Part shown: piece after piece, positions 9,395 to 20,601 of the stretch
How the letters are laid out: the number at the start of each line of letters is the position of its first letter
How positions within the stretch are numbered: position 1 is the first letter of the stretch
Source of the DNA: Sinorhizobium fredii USDA 257
GTDB lineage: Bacteria > Pseudomonadota > Alphaproteobacteria > Rhizobiales > Rhizobiaceae
Direction: 5' to 3'
Length of the DNA stretch: 64,000 nucleotides
NCBI RefSeq assembly: GCF_000265205.3
Contig: NC_018000.1
Span: 992,001 to 1,056,000 of the forward strand
The notes under the pieces: generated by a model
What the model saw: the letters and a program-made list of their open reading frames with translations, nothing else
What the model was told of the DNA's origin: nothing
The model's database searches: none
Position numbers and translations under genes: made by a program

Positions 9395-10089
9395 CGGTCT
9401 TAAACGTGAAAATACTCGTCGTGGATGACGAGCCCGCGATCCGAAAGCTGCTTAGGGTTGGGTTGACGAGCGAGGGCTATGCGGTGATCGAAGCGGTCAA
9501 TGCCAAGGATGCGATAAGTCTGGTCGCTAAAGAGCAGCCGGATCTGATCCTTCTCGACCTCGGCTTGCCGGACATGGCCGGCCACGATCTCCTGGCGAAA
9601 TGGCGGAGCGACGCAGTGGAACTGCCAATCGTCGTGCTTTCCAGCCGGACAGACGAAACCGGCATCGTCAAGGCGCTGGAAATTGGTGCCGACGACTATG
9701 TCACCAAGCCTTTCGGAATGAAGGAGCTTGCAGCGCGCATCCGCGTCGCCCTCCGGCACCGGCTGCAGCAGCAGGGCGAACGGGCCATTTTCAAGACCGG
9801 CGAGCTTTCCGTCGACCTGGTGAAGCGGATCGTCAAGGTGGCGGACAAGGAAGTCAAGCTGTCGCCCAAGGAATACGACATCCTGCGCATCCTCGTGCAG
9901 TATGCGGGCAAGGTCATCACGCACCAGCACCTCTTGAACCAGATCTGGGGCGGATCGACCGACGTTCAGTATCTGAGAGTTTATGTGCGCCAGCTTCGCC
10001 AGAAGATCGAGCGCATCCCGGACCAGCCCCAATACATCACCACGGAAACCGGCGTCGGCTATCGTCTTCGCGAAGCGGAACAGAATTGA
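9391..10089 (+). CDS. kdpE: Response regulator KdpE
   Basis: KdpE, 232 aa, OmpR/PhoB-type activator of kdp transcription. The receiver domain has the acidic pair in VDDEPAIRKL, the phospho-acceptor Asp56 in ILLDLGLPD, and the conserved Lys in DDYVTKPFG. The C-terminal winged helix contains KLSPKEYDILR and LRVYVRQLRQKIE. It overlaps kdpD by four bases. The expected target is the region before 1815; the next gene downstream encodes a damaged EIIA-Ntr-like protein, a class known in E. coli to bind KdpD. Confidence 0.97.
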   Translation: MTVLNVKILVVDDEPAIRKLLRVGLTSEGYAVIEAVNAKDAISLVAKEQPDLILLDLGLPDMAGHDLLAKWRSDAVELPIVVLSSRTDETGIVKALEIGADDYVTKPFGMKELAARIRVALRHRLQQQGERAIFKTGELSVDLVKRIVKVADKEVKLSPKEYDILRILVQYAGKVITHQHLLNQIWGGSTDVQYLRVYVRQLRQKIERIPDQPQYITTETGVGYRLREAEQN

Positions 10090-10128
10090 GTTGCCGCTTG
10101 TCACCATCGTTCGGGACGCGAGTGCATC

Positions 10129-10597
10129 ATGAACATATCTGAAATTCTCACGCCGGAGCGCATCGTCATCGATCTCGCCGCCGCGTCGAAAGTACAGCTC
10201 CTGCATCGCTTTTCGGAAAGCGCGAGCGGCGCGCTCGGTATCGACGAGAGCGAGATATTCCCGCGCGCTGAGCAACCGGGAAAGTCTTGGTTCGACGGGA
10301 ATCGGCGAAGGAATTGCGATCCCGCATGCACCCATTCGCGGGATCGCGGCTCCGTTCATCCTCTTCGTTCGCCTCAAGAAACCGATCGATTTCGAATCCA
10401 TCGATCACATCCCGGTCGACATCGTCTCCTTCCTGCTGACACCCACCGAAGGCAACGCCTCGCACTTGAATGTTCTGGCCGCGATCGCGAGAAAGCTGCG
10501 TTCGCCCAAGACGCTGAGATCAATACGAGCGGCATCGGAGCCGGAGGAAGTCTATCTCGCGCTCCTGGACGAGGGGCACGCTGCCGCTACAGAATGA
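10129..10597 (+). pseudogene. ptsN: EIIA-Ntr (PtsN-like) gene with a single-base frameshift
   Basis: Residues 1-44 (MNISEILTPERIVIDLAAAS...ESEIF) read as the start of a nitrogen-PTS EIIA protein. The rest of the domain, SLGSTGIGEGIAIPHA, then a segment ending FVRLKKPIDF and TEGNASHLNVLAAIARKL, continues in the +1 frame. Removing one C from the CCC at 10260-10262 gives about 155 aa, the exact family length, with the phosphorylatable His in IPHA. Unphosphorylated EIIA-Ntr binds KdpD in E. coli (established), so a copy directly after kdpDE is meaningful. Either this is a recent inactivation or a base-calling error. As written, the protein runs into an unrelated frame and is non-functional. Confidence 0.85.
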
Positions 10598-10757
10598 AGC
10601 GGTGTCTATTTTCGGAGCTTGGAACATCTTTCTCGTGCTTCAGGGCAAACTTGACCCCGCCGGAACAGAAGACGCACTCGGCGTCGAAAACAAAGATGGG
10701 TCGCTCATCCGGAAAGGGCGGGAGCGCCGGGTCGTTCTTGTAGCTGTAGCGGTCCAT
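10587..10757 (-). pseudogene. N-terminal remnant of a DCC-family (DUF393) thiol-disulfide protein
   Basis: Fifty-six codons reading MDRYSYKNDPALPPFP, then RPIFVFDAECVFCSGGVKFALKHE, the hallmark start of DUF393 proteins with the DxxCxxC motif. The family is normally about 130-150 aa, but here the homology stops after about 40 residues and the frame ends at TAG overlapping the 3' end of the ptsN-like gene. An in-frame extension to 10799 is possible. It is best read as a scar left by a deletion that fused its 3' side to the kdp-ptsN segment. Confidence 0.65.
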
Positions 10758-10906
10758 CGCTCGCCATTCTGCGGTTATCGATCTTCCAGCCTGTATCATA
10801 GCTGGGGCTGCTTGCCACGCATTGACCTTCGAGTGTTGTCCACGACGTCGCTTTCACTTCGGCAACTGTTGCTCTATGACGACCGGACGGAAGCGCGGGG
10901 AGGAAG

Positions 10907-11359
10907 ATGAGAAAACTTGTCGCTGGCAAGCTTCACGGAATTTACGTGACCGAGGCCAACCTCAACTATCATGGCTCGATCACCCTGGACCCGGATCACT
11001 GCGAGGCGGCGGGAATCCTGCCGATGGAATTCGTCGAGATCTGGAACAAGAATTCCGGCGCGCGCCTTTCGACCTACGTCATTCTCGGCGAGCGCGGCTC
11101 GCGCTGTTGCATTTTGAACGGCGCGGCGGCGCGGACCTGCCAGCCCGGCGATCAGGTCATCATCTGCAACTCGGTCTATCTCGACGAGAGCCGTATTACG
11201 GACTTGAAGCCGAAGGTGCTGACGTTCGATGAGAACAACCGCATTCGCGATCGCTTGACCTACTCGGTCGAATTCGATCAGCAGGGCCGATACACGTTCA
11301 GCATACTCGATGAAGATGATCGGAGGCAGCCGATTCCGCTTCCTGTCGCCGGCGCATAG
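10907..11359 (+). CDS. panD: Aspartate 1-decarboxylase (PanD)
   Basis: PanD converts aspartate to beta-alanine for pantothenate and coenzyme A. The self-cleavage site is present as Tyr21-His-Gly23-Ser24 (NYHGSITLD), where Ser24 becomes the pyruvoyl group. Also visible are Lys8, Arg53 and Tyr57 ([15 protein letters not shown]), and the [17 protein letters not shown] core. At 150 aa it is longer than the usual 120-130 aa; the extra C-terminal residues after FDENNRIRD are unusual. ATG 907 is preceded by GGGGAGGA. It stands alone here, without panB or panC, between gene remnants. Confidence 0.92.
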   Translation: MRKLVAGKLHGIYVTEANLNYHGSITLDPDHCEAAGILPMEFVEIWNKNSGARLSTYVILGERGSRCCILNGAAARTCQPGDQVIICNSVYLDESRITDLKPKVLTFDENNRIRDRLTYSVEFDQQGRYTFSILDEDDRRQPIPLPVAGA

Positions 11360-11386
11360 TCGCTGCGGGGCATGTGCGGGCCTGCC

Positions 11387-12274
11387 TCAGGATGAGACCT
11401 CCACGGCAAGCCAGCTGCGGAATGCTTCCAGCGGCGGATAGTTGGCCCGCGACCGCGGCCACACCAGCCAATAGGTGCCGGAACCCGGAACCGACCGCTT
11501 CAGGAGCGGCACAAGGCGCTTCTCCTCTATCTCGATGTCAGCGAGATAGTCGGGAAGCAAGGCTATTCCGAGCCCTGAAATAGCGGCCTGCGTCATCGTC
11601 GCGAACTGATCGAGCAGCATTCCCGTTACGCTCGGCGCCTCGGCGCCTTGCGCGGCGAACCAGATTCCCCAGGCATTCGATCGTGTCTCCAGCTGCAAGA
11701 GCGGCAGGCCCGCCACGTCATGAACGGTGCGAACCGGGTGTTCGGCCAGGAGTGCCGGAGAAATGCAGGCGGTCAATCTTTCCTCAAACAATTTCATGTG
11801 CCCTGCATCGCGCCAATCGTCCGTGCCGAAATGAATGGCTGCGTCGAAACCCTCGGCGGAAAAATTGAATCGCTTGAGCCGTGTCGCGAGGTTGATCGTC
11901 ACACCGGGATGCTTGGTGAGAAATTTGCCGAGCCGCGGCGCCAGCCACCGCGTGCCGAAGGCTGGCAGGATGGCGAGCGACAGGGCGCCGCCGCCCGGAT
12001 TGGCTGAAAACTCCATGCTGCCGCGCTGAATGAGATCGAGCGCCCGGGTGACGTCCCGTCCATAGGCCTGGGCGGCTTCGGTCGGGATGAGCCGCTGCCT
12101 GTGGCGCTCGAACAGCGGCCTTCCCAACTGCTCCTCCAGGCTCTGGATGAGGCGGCTGACGGTGCTTTGCGTCAGACTGACCTCGCGTGCCGCCGCCGAA
12201 ATCGAGCCGGTTCGCAACACAGCCTCGAAGGCCGACAGGAGGCTGATGGAGGGGAGAAAGCGGCGCGGGCGCAT
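11387..12274 (-). CDS. LysR-family transcriptional regulator (GcvA-like)
   Basis: A 295-aa LysR-type regulator. The N-terminal winged helix reads LLSAFEAVLRTGSISAAARE and SLTQSTVSRLIQSLEEQLG, and the substrate-binding domain follows from about residue 95 with the GcvA-group pattern (FGTDDWRDAG, ISGLGIALLPDYLA). It faces a 33-codon tail of a glutaryl-CoA dehydrogenase gene on the other strand. In related bacteria such a LysR gene is divergent from gcdH, so its original target has probably been deleted here. Effector unknown. Confidence 0.93.
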   Translation of the reverse strand: MRPRRFLPSISLLSAFEAVLRTGSISAAAREVSLTQSTVSRLIQSLEEQLGRPLFERHRQRLIPTEAAQAYGRDVTRALDLIQRGSMEFSANPGGGALSLAILPAFGTRWLAPRLGKFLTKHPGVTINLATRLKRFNFSAEGFDAAIHFGTDDWRDAGHMKLFEERLTACISPALLAEHPVRTVHDVAGLPLLQLETRSNAWGIWFAAQGAEAPSVTGMLLDQFATMTQAAISGLGIALLPDYLADIEIEEKRLVPLLKRSVPGSGTYWLVWPRSRANYPPLEAFRSWLAVEVSS

Positions 12275-12363
12275 CTAGTTTATGTATTCGATGAATGATT
12301 CTTCGGCAAGGTACGGTTCTTTCTTCAGCAGGACAATCGTTATCTACATGGAAAGCCAATTCG

Positions 12364-12465
12364 ATGTCGTTCTTCATCGAAACGGTGAACACCTACGAGG
12401 ACATGCACGGCATCCATGCGCTGATCCTCGGCCGAGCCCAGACCGGCATTCAGGAATTCTTCTGA
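12364..12465 (+). pseudogene. gcdH: C-terminal remnant of glutaryl-CoA dehydrogenase (gcdH)
   Basis: Thirty-three codons ending [20 protein letters not shown] and IQEFF, which is the characteristic C-terminus of glutaryl-CoA dehydrogenase (an acyl-CoA dehydrogenase of about 390-400 aa). No other part of the gene is present. It lies divergent to the LysR gene and just before a dispersed palindrome, so a deletion removed at least 1 kb. An ATG at 12364 is present, but the piece has no catalytic residues. Confidence 0.75.
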
Positions 12466-12467
12466 TA

Positions 12468-12514
12468 GAGCGGGATGCGGAAATTGTGCACGGTTTTCCG
12501 CCCGCATCCCGCTC
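12468..12514. repeat. RIME-like dispersed palindrome, copy 1
   Basis: Arms AGCGGGATGCGG (12469-12480) and CCGCATCCCGCT (12502-12513) are perfect inverse complements around a core containing TGCACGGTTTTCC, followed 3' by a GCGATCAC tag. A second copy of the same design lies at 25477-25523. The design matches the Rhizobium intergenic mosaic elements as I remember them. It follows the gcdH remnant directly and could mark the deletion endpoint. Confidence 0.75.
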
Positions 12515-12583
12515 GAACTTCTCAAAGAGCGATCACGAGCGCGCGCGACTTCCGAAGCGGGCAAGCAGCAGCGAAAGCCGGGG

Positions 12584-13264
12584 TCAATGTGTGACGTGCG
12601 AAGCGGCCGACATCAATTCATCGGGGTTCAGCGCTCGGCATACGTTCCGGCCGTCGTCTTCAACTTCCGTGTAGCTCCAGCGCACTACCCCCTCTCGATC
12701 GAGCAGGAAGTGGCCGACTAGCTGGATATGGCCGGCGATGCTTACCTGCTGATCGGCTTCTGTGATTTCATAGCCATCCTTCTTGTTGAGAAGGTCGCCG
12801 GCTGCTACCGGGTTCATCGGTTCGGGCAGTTCTCCCGGCCCCTCGACCCTCATTGCCATGACCGCGTCCATTCCGACCTTGGATGGCCAGTCGGTTTCAT
12901 CCTCGGTGAACTCGACGATGGGTAGGCCGAAGGCGCGGTGCGAGGCGCGTGCCGGATCGGATGCAGCAAGAAGACCGGCTATCGGATGGTAACGGAAGTA
13001 GAGACGTGCCCGTTCGACCGGGGTGTTTACCACCGCCAGGGTTTGCACGCCTTTCGCGCGCAGCGCCGGATTGAGCTGCGCCATCGCCGCGACATGGCGG
13101 CGGCAGAACGGACAATGCAGGCCTCGAAACAGACCGACCAGCAACGGGCTGCGGCCGCGAAAATCATCAAGTGCGATTTTCCCCTCCCGCAATATCGCAT
13201 CCAAGACGACGTTTGGAGCTTGATCGCCCGGTTGCAACGGGTGATCGACATGATGCGTAGACAT
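12584..13264 (-). CDS. Peroxiredoxin-like (AhpC/TSA-type thioredoxin fold) protein
   Basis: A 226-aa thioredoxin-fold protein with the redox motif GLHCPFCRRH near residue 47 and the AhpC/TSA opening PLQPGDQAPNVVLD. It would reduce peroxides or thiols in the cytoplasm; the substrate is unknown. I chose ATG at 13264 because AGGAGG lies 8 bases upstream; the frame stays open further out to 13405, but those residues are unlike the family. The second half (FGLPIVEFTED, then SIAGHIQLVGHFLLDREGVV) is typical of the peroxiredoxin-like group often found in Rhizobiales. No signal peptide. Confidence 0.85.
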   Translation of the reverse strand: MSTHHVDHPLQPGDQAPNVVLDAILREGKIALDDFRGRSPLLVGLFRGLHCPFCRRHVAAMAQLNPALRAKGVQTLAVVNTPVERARLYFRYHPIAGLLAASDPARASHRAFGLPIVEFTEDETDWPSKVGMDAVMAMRVEGPGELPEPMNPVAAGDLLNKKDGYEITEADQQVSIAGHIQLVGHFLLDREGVVRWSYTEVEDDGRNVCRALNPDELMSAASHVTH

Positions 13265-13586
13265 TGGACAACCTCCTCGCCCCAGGGATCGGCAGAGAAA
13301 AGACAGTACGGCAGGTGTTTCGAGGTCGCTGTAGGGGCCCGATCTCTCGTCTGCCGCAAAGCCAGGATCCGATCTCAGAATGGGCCCACATTGGTCGACG
13401 AGCAAGCGATAAACAACACCGCGTGGTCCGCGCCCTGATCTCCTTTCGAAGGTAAATCGTGACGAGCAAGGTCACTAACGGGGTGGATGTGTCCTAAATC
13501 GGCTACGATTTAAGGAAGCATGCAGCAGGCGGAACATTCCTGAACTGGCGTGGTTATCGAGACCGTCTGAGCGAGGATACCGCCAA
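13265..13586. other. Divergent intergenic region with one inverted repeat
   Basis: A 322-base stretch between the divergent peroxiredoxin-like gene and the FAD-Rieske gene, without a supportable ORF. It holds a near-perfect inverted repeat, CCTAAATCG (13493-13501) and CGATTTAAGG (13506-13515), about 75 bases before the FAD-Rieske start, which could be an operator. I see nothing else of note. Confidence 0.4.
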
Positions 13587-15062
13587 ATGGTCGATCTGCC
13601 GGGAAATCGCGGAAGCTGTTGGGTGGCCGGCGCCGGCCCGACGGGCTATGCTGCGCTCGATGGCTCGATCCATGCCGAAACGGTTGTCGTTGGAGGCGGG
13701 ATCGTCGGGCTTACCGCAGCGCTTCGCCTTTGCGAGGCCGGACGATCCGTGATCCTTGTCGAGGCGCTTGAGATCGGCAGGCAGGTGACGGGCCGGTCGA
13801 CGGCAAAAATCACGACGCAGCACGCTTTGATCTATCGCCATCTCATCGACACCCTGGATGTGGCGAGGGCGCGCAGCTATGCCGAGGCGAATTTGGCAGG
13901 AGCCGCGCTGATCAAGGACTGGGTTCGGGACTATGCCATCGCTTGCGATCTGGAACAAAAGGATGCCTATACCTATGCAACAAGCGCGGAGGCACGCGAA
14001 GCGATTGCCGCCGAGGCAGAGGCGGCGCGCCGGGTCGGGCTTGAAGCACAGGTGCTCGATCGCGCACCGCTGCCTTTTGAGACCACAGGCGCGCTTCGCT
14101 TTGCCGACCAGGCGCAATTCAACCCGGCGAAGTATCTCGTCGGGCTGGCACATGCCCTGGTGGACCGCGGCGGTCGCCTATTCGAACACAGCCGAACGGT
14201 ATTGATAGGCGAGGCGAGCCGATGGCGCGTCGTTACCGCTGGCGGGACGGTTCATGCGGAACACGTGGTCGTCGCGACCAACATGACGGTCAAGAGCCCG
14301 GTGGGCATGGCGAACCGCACGCAGCCGCGATGCCATACCGCCATGGCCTTCCGCGTCGGTGAGCCGCTCGTCGTCGACGGCATGTTCATCGGCATCGACG
14401 ATCCGACGCATTCGATACGGACCGGCTCGGATGGCACGGGTCCACTACTTGTCGTGCTGGGTTCGAAATTCAACACCGGCCAGGATGGGAACGTCGCGGC
14501 ACGCTTCATCGAGTTGGAGGAATGGGCGCGTCAAAACCTGCCGGTCGGCGATGTCGCCTGGCGCTGGTGCAACGAGGACTACGACACTGCTGATCGGGTG
14601 CCCTTCGTCGGCGAACCCGATCCCGAGAAGGCTCCGGGCTTCCATATCGCCACCGGATTCAACGCCTGGGGCATCAGCAACGGAACCGCGGCCGGCATGA
14701 TGATCGCGGACACGATCCTGGGCCGCGCCAGTCCCTGGCGGGGCCTATATGATCCCACCCGGCCCTACCCCAAGGAGTTTCACAAGAATGGCGACAGCCA
14801 GTCGATCGTCGGCAGCACGGACGACATACGGCCCGGTGAAGGCGGGGTCATCCTGAGGGGCGACGAGAAGATCGCGGTTTGCCGGGATAGTGATGGGTCG
14901 CTCAACGCTGTCTCCGCGTCCTGCACGCATAAGGGCTGCACGGTCACCTGGAACAATGCCGATCACACCTGGGATTGCCCCTGCCACGGCTCGATCTTCG
15001 CGTCGGATGGATCGGTGATCCATGGTCCTGCCCGCAAGCCGCTTGCTCCGGCGGAACTGTAG
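13587..15062 (+). CDS. FAD-dependent oxidoreductase fused to a C-terminal Rieske [2Fe-2S] domain
   Basis: A 491-aa fusion. Residues about 28-400 are a DadA/DAO-type flavoprotein with the dinucleotide-binding motif VVVGGGIVGLTAALRLCEAG, plus GRSTAKITTQH and GFNAWGISNGTAAGM. Residues about 415-491 are a Rieske ferredoxin domain whose ligands are Cys446, His448 (CTHKGC) and Cys464, His467 (CPCHGS). The arrangement is like Bacillus YhfW. The flavin probably oxidises an amine or amino acid and passes electrons through the iron-sulfur cluster, but the substrate is unknown. It is cytoplasmic and convergent with a small hypothetical gene. Confidence 0.88.
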   Translation: MVDLPGNRGSCWVAGAGPTGYAALDGSIHAETVVVGGGIVGLTAALRLCEAGRSVILVEALEIGRQVTGRSTAKITTQHALIYRHLIDTLDVARARSYAEANLAGAALIKDWVRDYAIACDLEQKDAYTYATSAEAREAIAAEAEAARRVGLEAQVLDRAPLPFETTGALRFADQAQFNPAKYLVGLAHALVDRGGRLFEHSRTVLIGEASRWRVVTAGGTVHAEHVVVATNMTVKSPVGMANRTQPRCHTAMAFRVGEPLVVDGMFIGIDDPTHSIRTGSDGTGPLLVVLGSKFNTGQDGNVAARFIELEEWARQNLPVGDVAWRWCNEDYDTADRVPFVGEPDPEKAPGFHIATGFNAWGISNGTAAGMMIADTILGRASPWRGLYDPTRPYPKEFHKNGDSQSIVGSTDDIRPGEGGVILRGDEKIAVCRDSDGSLNAVSASCTHKGCTVTWNNADHTWDCPCHGSIFASDGSVIHGPARKPLAPAEL

Positions 15063-15122
15063 CGCGGCCTGCCGGCAGTCCTATCGGCCGGGCGGCGTCG
15101 CCGTATCCCTTCGCCGACAACG

Positions 15123-15398
15123 TCAGGCGCGGGCCGATCCTTTTGCACGACGATCGAGAATAATTCTAAGTCTGGCTTCGCTGTGGGCCGGGCCGGCGCG
15201 CTCGCCGGTCTTTCGTTCCTCCGGCCGCGGTCGCCAATCGGCATCCTCCCCCAGCGCGTCTTTCGCCTGCGGTCCATCCAGGCGATTAAGCAGCGCGATA
15301 ATCATCTCCCGGTCGCTGACGCCGCTGTCGGAAGACAGATAGTCCCATAGGTCCCTTCGACAGTCCTCGATAAGCTTTCTCAATTTCTCCGGGTTCAT
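15123..15398 (-). CDS. Hypothetical protein (91 aa)
   Basis: A small soluble protein starting MNPEKLRKLIEDCRRDLWDYLS, with a helical, acidic N-terminal half (EMIIALLNRLDG) and a low-complexity basic tail. I use ATG 15398, preceded by a GAGG ribosome site, rather than the longer upstream start at 15482. No known domain. It is convergent with the FAD-Rieske gene, and its function cannot be inferred. Confidence 0.45.
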   Translation of the reverse strand: MNPEKLRKLIEDCRRDLWDYLSSDSGVSDREMIIALLNRLDGPQAKDALGEDADWRPRPEERKTGERAGPAHSEARLRIILDRRAKGSARA

Positions 15399-18066
<2,668 letters not shown>

Positions 18067-18082
18067 TCGGAGCTGAAAATTC

Positions 18083-18117
18083 ACTCGGGCACGGCTGCGT
18101 TCCAGCCGTGCCCGAGT
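18083..18117. terminator. Bidirectional hairpin terminator between katG and pobR
   Basis: A perfect 15-bp stem, ACTCGGGCACGGCTG and its complement, with a 5-base loop CGTTC, located between the convergent katG and AraC-family genes. There is no strong T run on either side, so it may rely on the hairpin or on Rho as well. Confidence 0.8.
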
Positions 18118-18154
18118 AGCTGTTGGACCGTGCAGATCGTCGGCCCAAGCACTG

Positions 18155-19042
18155 TCAGACACCGAGCTTTTGCCGCTCCGCGATCCGCCAGGTCCGCGGC
18201 GTCATGCCGACGTGGCGGACGAAGAAGCGCGAGAAATAGGCCGCGTCGGAAAAGCCGAGGCGGAAGCTGATCTCTTGGATGCTGGCACGGGTGAAGACGA
18301 GTTCGCGCCGCGCTGCCTCCAGCAGCCGTCCGGCAATCACCTCGTGGACGCTCTGCCCGGCCATCGCCCGGACCACCCGGTTGAGATGGGTCGGGGACAA
18401 ACCGAGCGCGCGTGCATAGAAGGCGGCCGGCCGGTGGGTCAGATAATGCTGCCTGAGCAGCGCATCGAAACGTTCCATACGCCGCTCGTTCTCGCTCTCC
18501 CCGGCTGACTCGTGGGCGCGCGGCGCTTCTGCGAGCCGCGCCGTTAGCCCCAGCACCGTCGTGAGATAGGCATCGAGCAGCCCAGTGCGGTGGCTGCCTC
18601 GCGCCTCCCATTCCTCGGCCAGGCGCTTCAACGTCTCGGCAACGTAGCGGCCGTCCTCGCTGCCGCCGAGCGGCGTCAGGCGAGCTGTCGCCAGCCAAGT
18701 GCCGAGCCGGCTGCGGCCGCCGGGCGCGACCGGCAGGTGCGAGGCGAGCACCGTGAAGACGAAACCGTCGATATCGGGGGAAAAGCGGAAGCCATGGCTG
18801 ACGGCGGGCGGGACGGTGATTACCGCCGGCGGCGAAATCGGTTGCGGCGTCTCCCCGAACAGGGCATCGCCCGAACCCCTGGCGATGTACAGGATCTGAA
18901 AGAAGCTCTCGTGGCGATGCAGACCGATTTCCCAATGATGCAGGCGGCTGCGCGAAGGGATCGTCTCGCAATGCAGCCAGAAATCCGGTCGTTCTCCGGA
19001 TTCCTCGCCGTAAAGCTCATAGGTCGGGACCGTTCGCTTCAC
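18155..19042 (-). CDS. pobR: AraC-family transcriptional regulator (PobR-like)
   Basis: A 295-aa AraC-type regulator with an N-terminal cupin-like sensor (about residues 30-110, around LHRHESFFQILYIARGSG) and a C-terminal double helix-turn-helix (YARALGLSPTHLNRVVRA and IQEISFRLGFSDAAYFSRFF). It is divergent to pobA, the classical arrangement for AraC-type PobR, which activates pobA in response to 4-hydroxybenzoate. I prefer GTG 19042 because GGAGGCGG lies just upstream; a longer ATG start at 19078 exists. The effector is inferred from the neighbour. Confidence 0.88.
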   Translation of the reverse strand: MKRTVPTYELYGEESGERPDFWLHCETIPSRSRLHHWEIGLHRHESFFQILYIARGSGDALFGETPQPISPPAVITVPPAVSHGFRFSPDIDGFVFTVLASHLPVAPGGRSRLGTWLATARLTPLGGSEDGRYVAETLKRLAEEWEARGSHRTGLLDAYLTTVLGLTARLAEAPRAHESAGESENERRMERFDALLRQHYLTHRPAAFYARALGLSPTHLNRVVRAMAGQSVHEVIAGRLLEAARRELVFTRASIQEISFRLGFSDAAYFSRFFVRHVGMTPRTWRIAERQKLGV

Positions 19043-19102
19043 TCCGCCTCCCCCAGTGCCAATGTTCGATAAGTCCAATTACTTGGCCGAAATGTCCATT
19101 GA

Positions 19103-20377
<1,275 letters not shown>

Positions 20378-20441
20378 CCCGGCCAATGGCAATGCGTTCT
20401 GGGCATTGGTGCGTTAGCTTTCAAGGGAGGCCTTCGCCGTG

Positions 20442-20509
20442 TGGTGAATAAGTGGCATGATTCATAACTGGCAAGTTATGTGGGGCGGGTTATCTTTCAT
20501 TATTCACCA
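20442..20509. promoter_or_regulatory. Inverted repeats in the leader of the ABC transporter operon
   Basis: The pobA-transporter gap contains a perfect 10-bp inverted repeat, TGGTGAATAA (20442-20451) and TTATTCACCA (20500-20509). Between them is a second palindrome, CATAACT-GGCA-AGTTATG (20463-20480). Such nested symmetry suggests binding of a dimeric regulator, possibly one that controls the transporter. The protein involved is unknown. Confidence 0.45.
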
Positions 20510-20601
20510 TTGCTTCACATGGCAAACTGACGGTGATCAAGTTTTGCAAGATCTTAGGAGGACGCCGGCCGGGAGTGAGCCGGGTGTCGTGGGGAGGTAA
20601 A

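Noticed and set aside
13265..13405. Longer N-terminus for the peroxiredoxin-like gene
   Set aside because: The frame is open to 13405, but the added residues have no family resemblance, while ATG 13264 has AGGAGG 8 bases before it.
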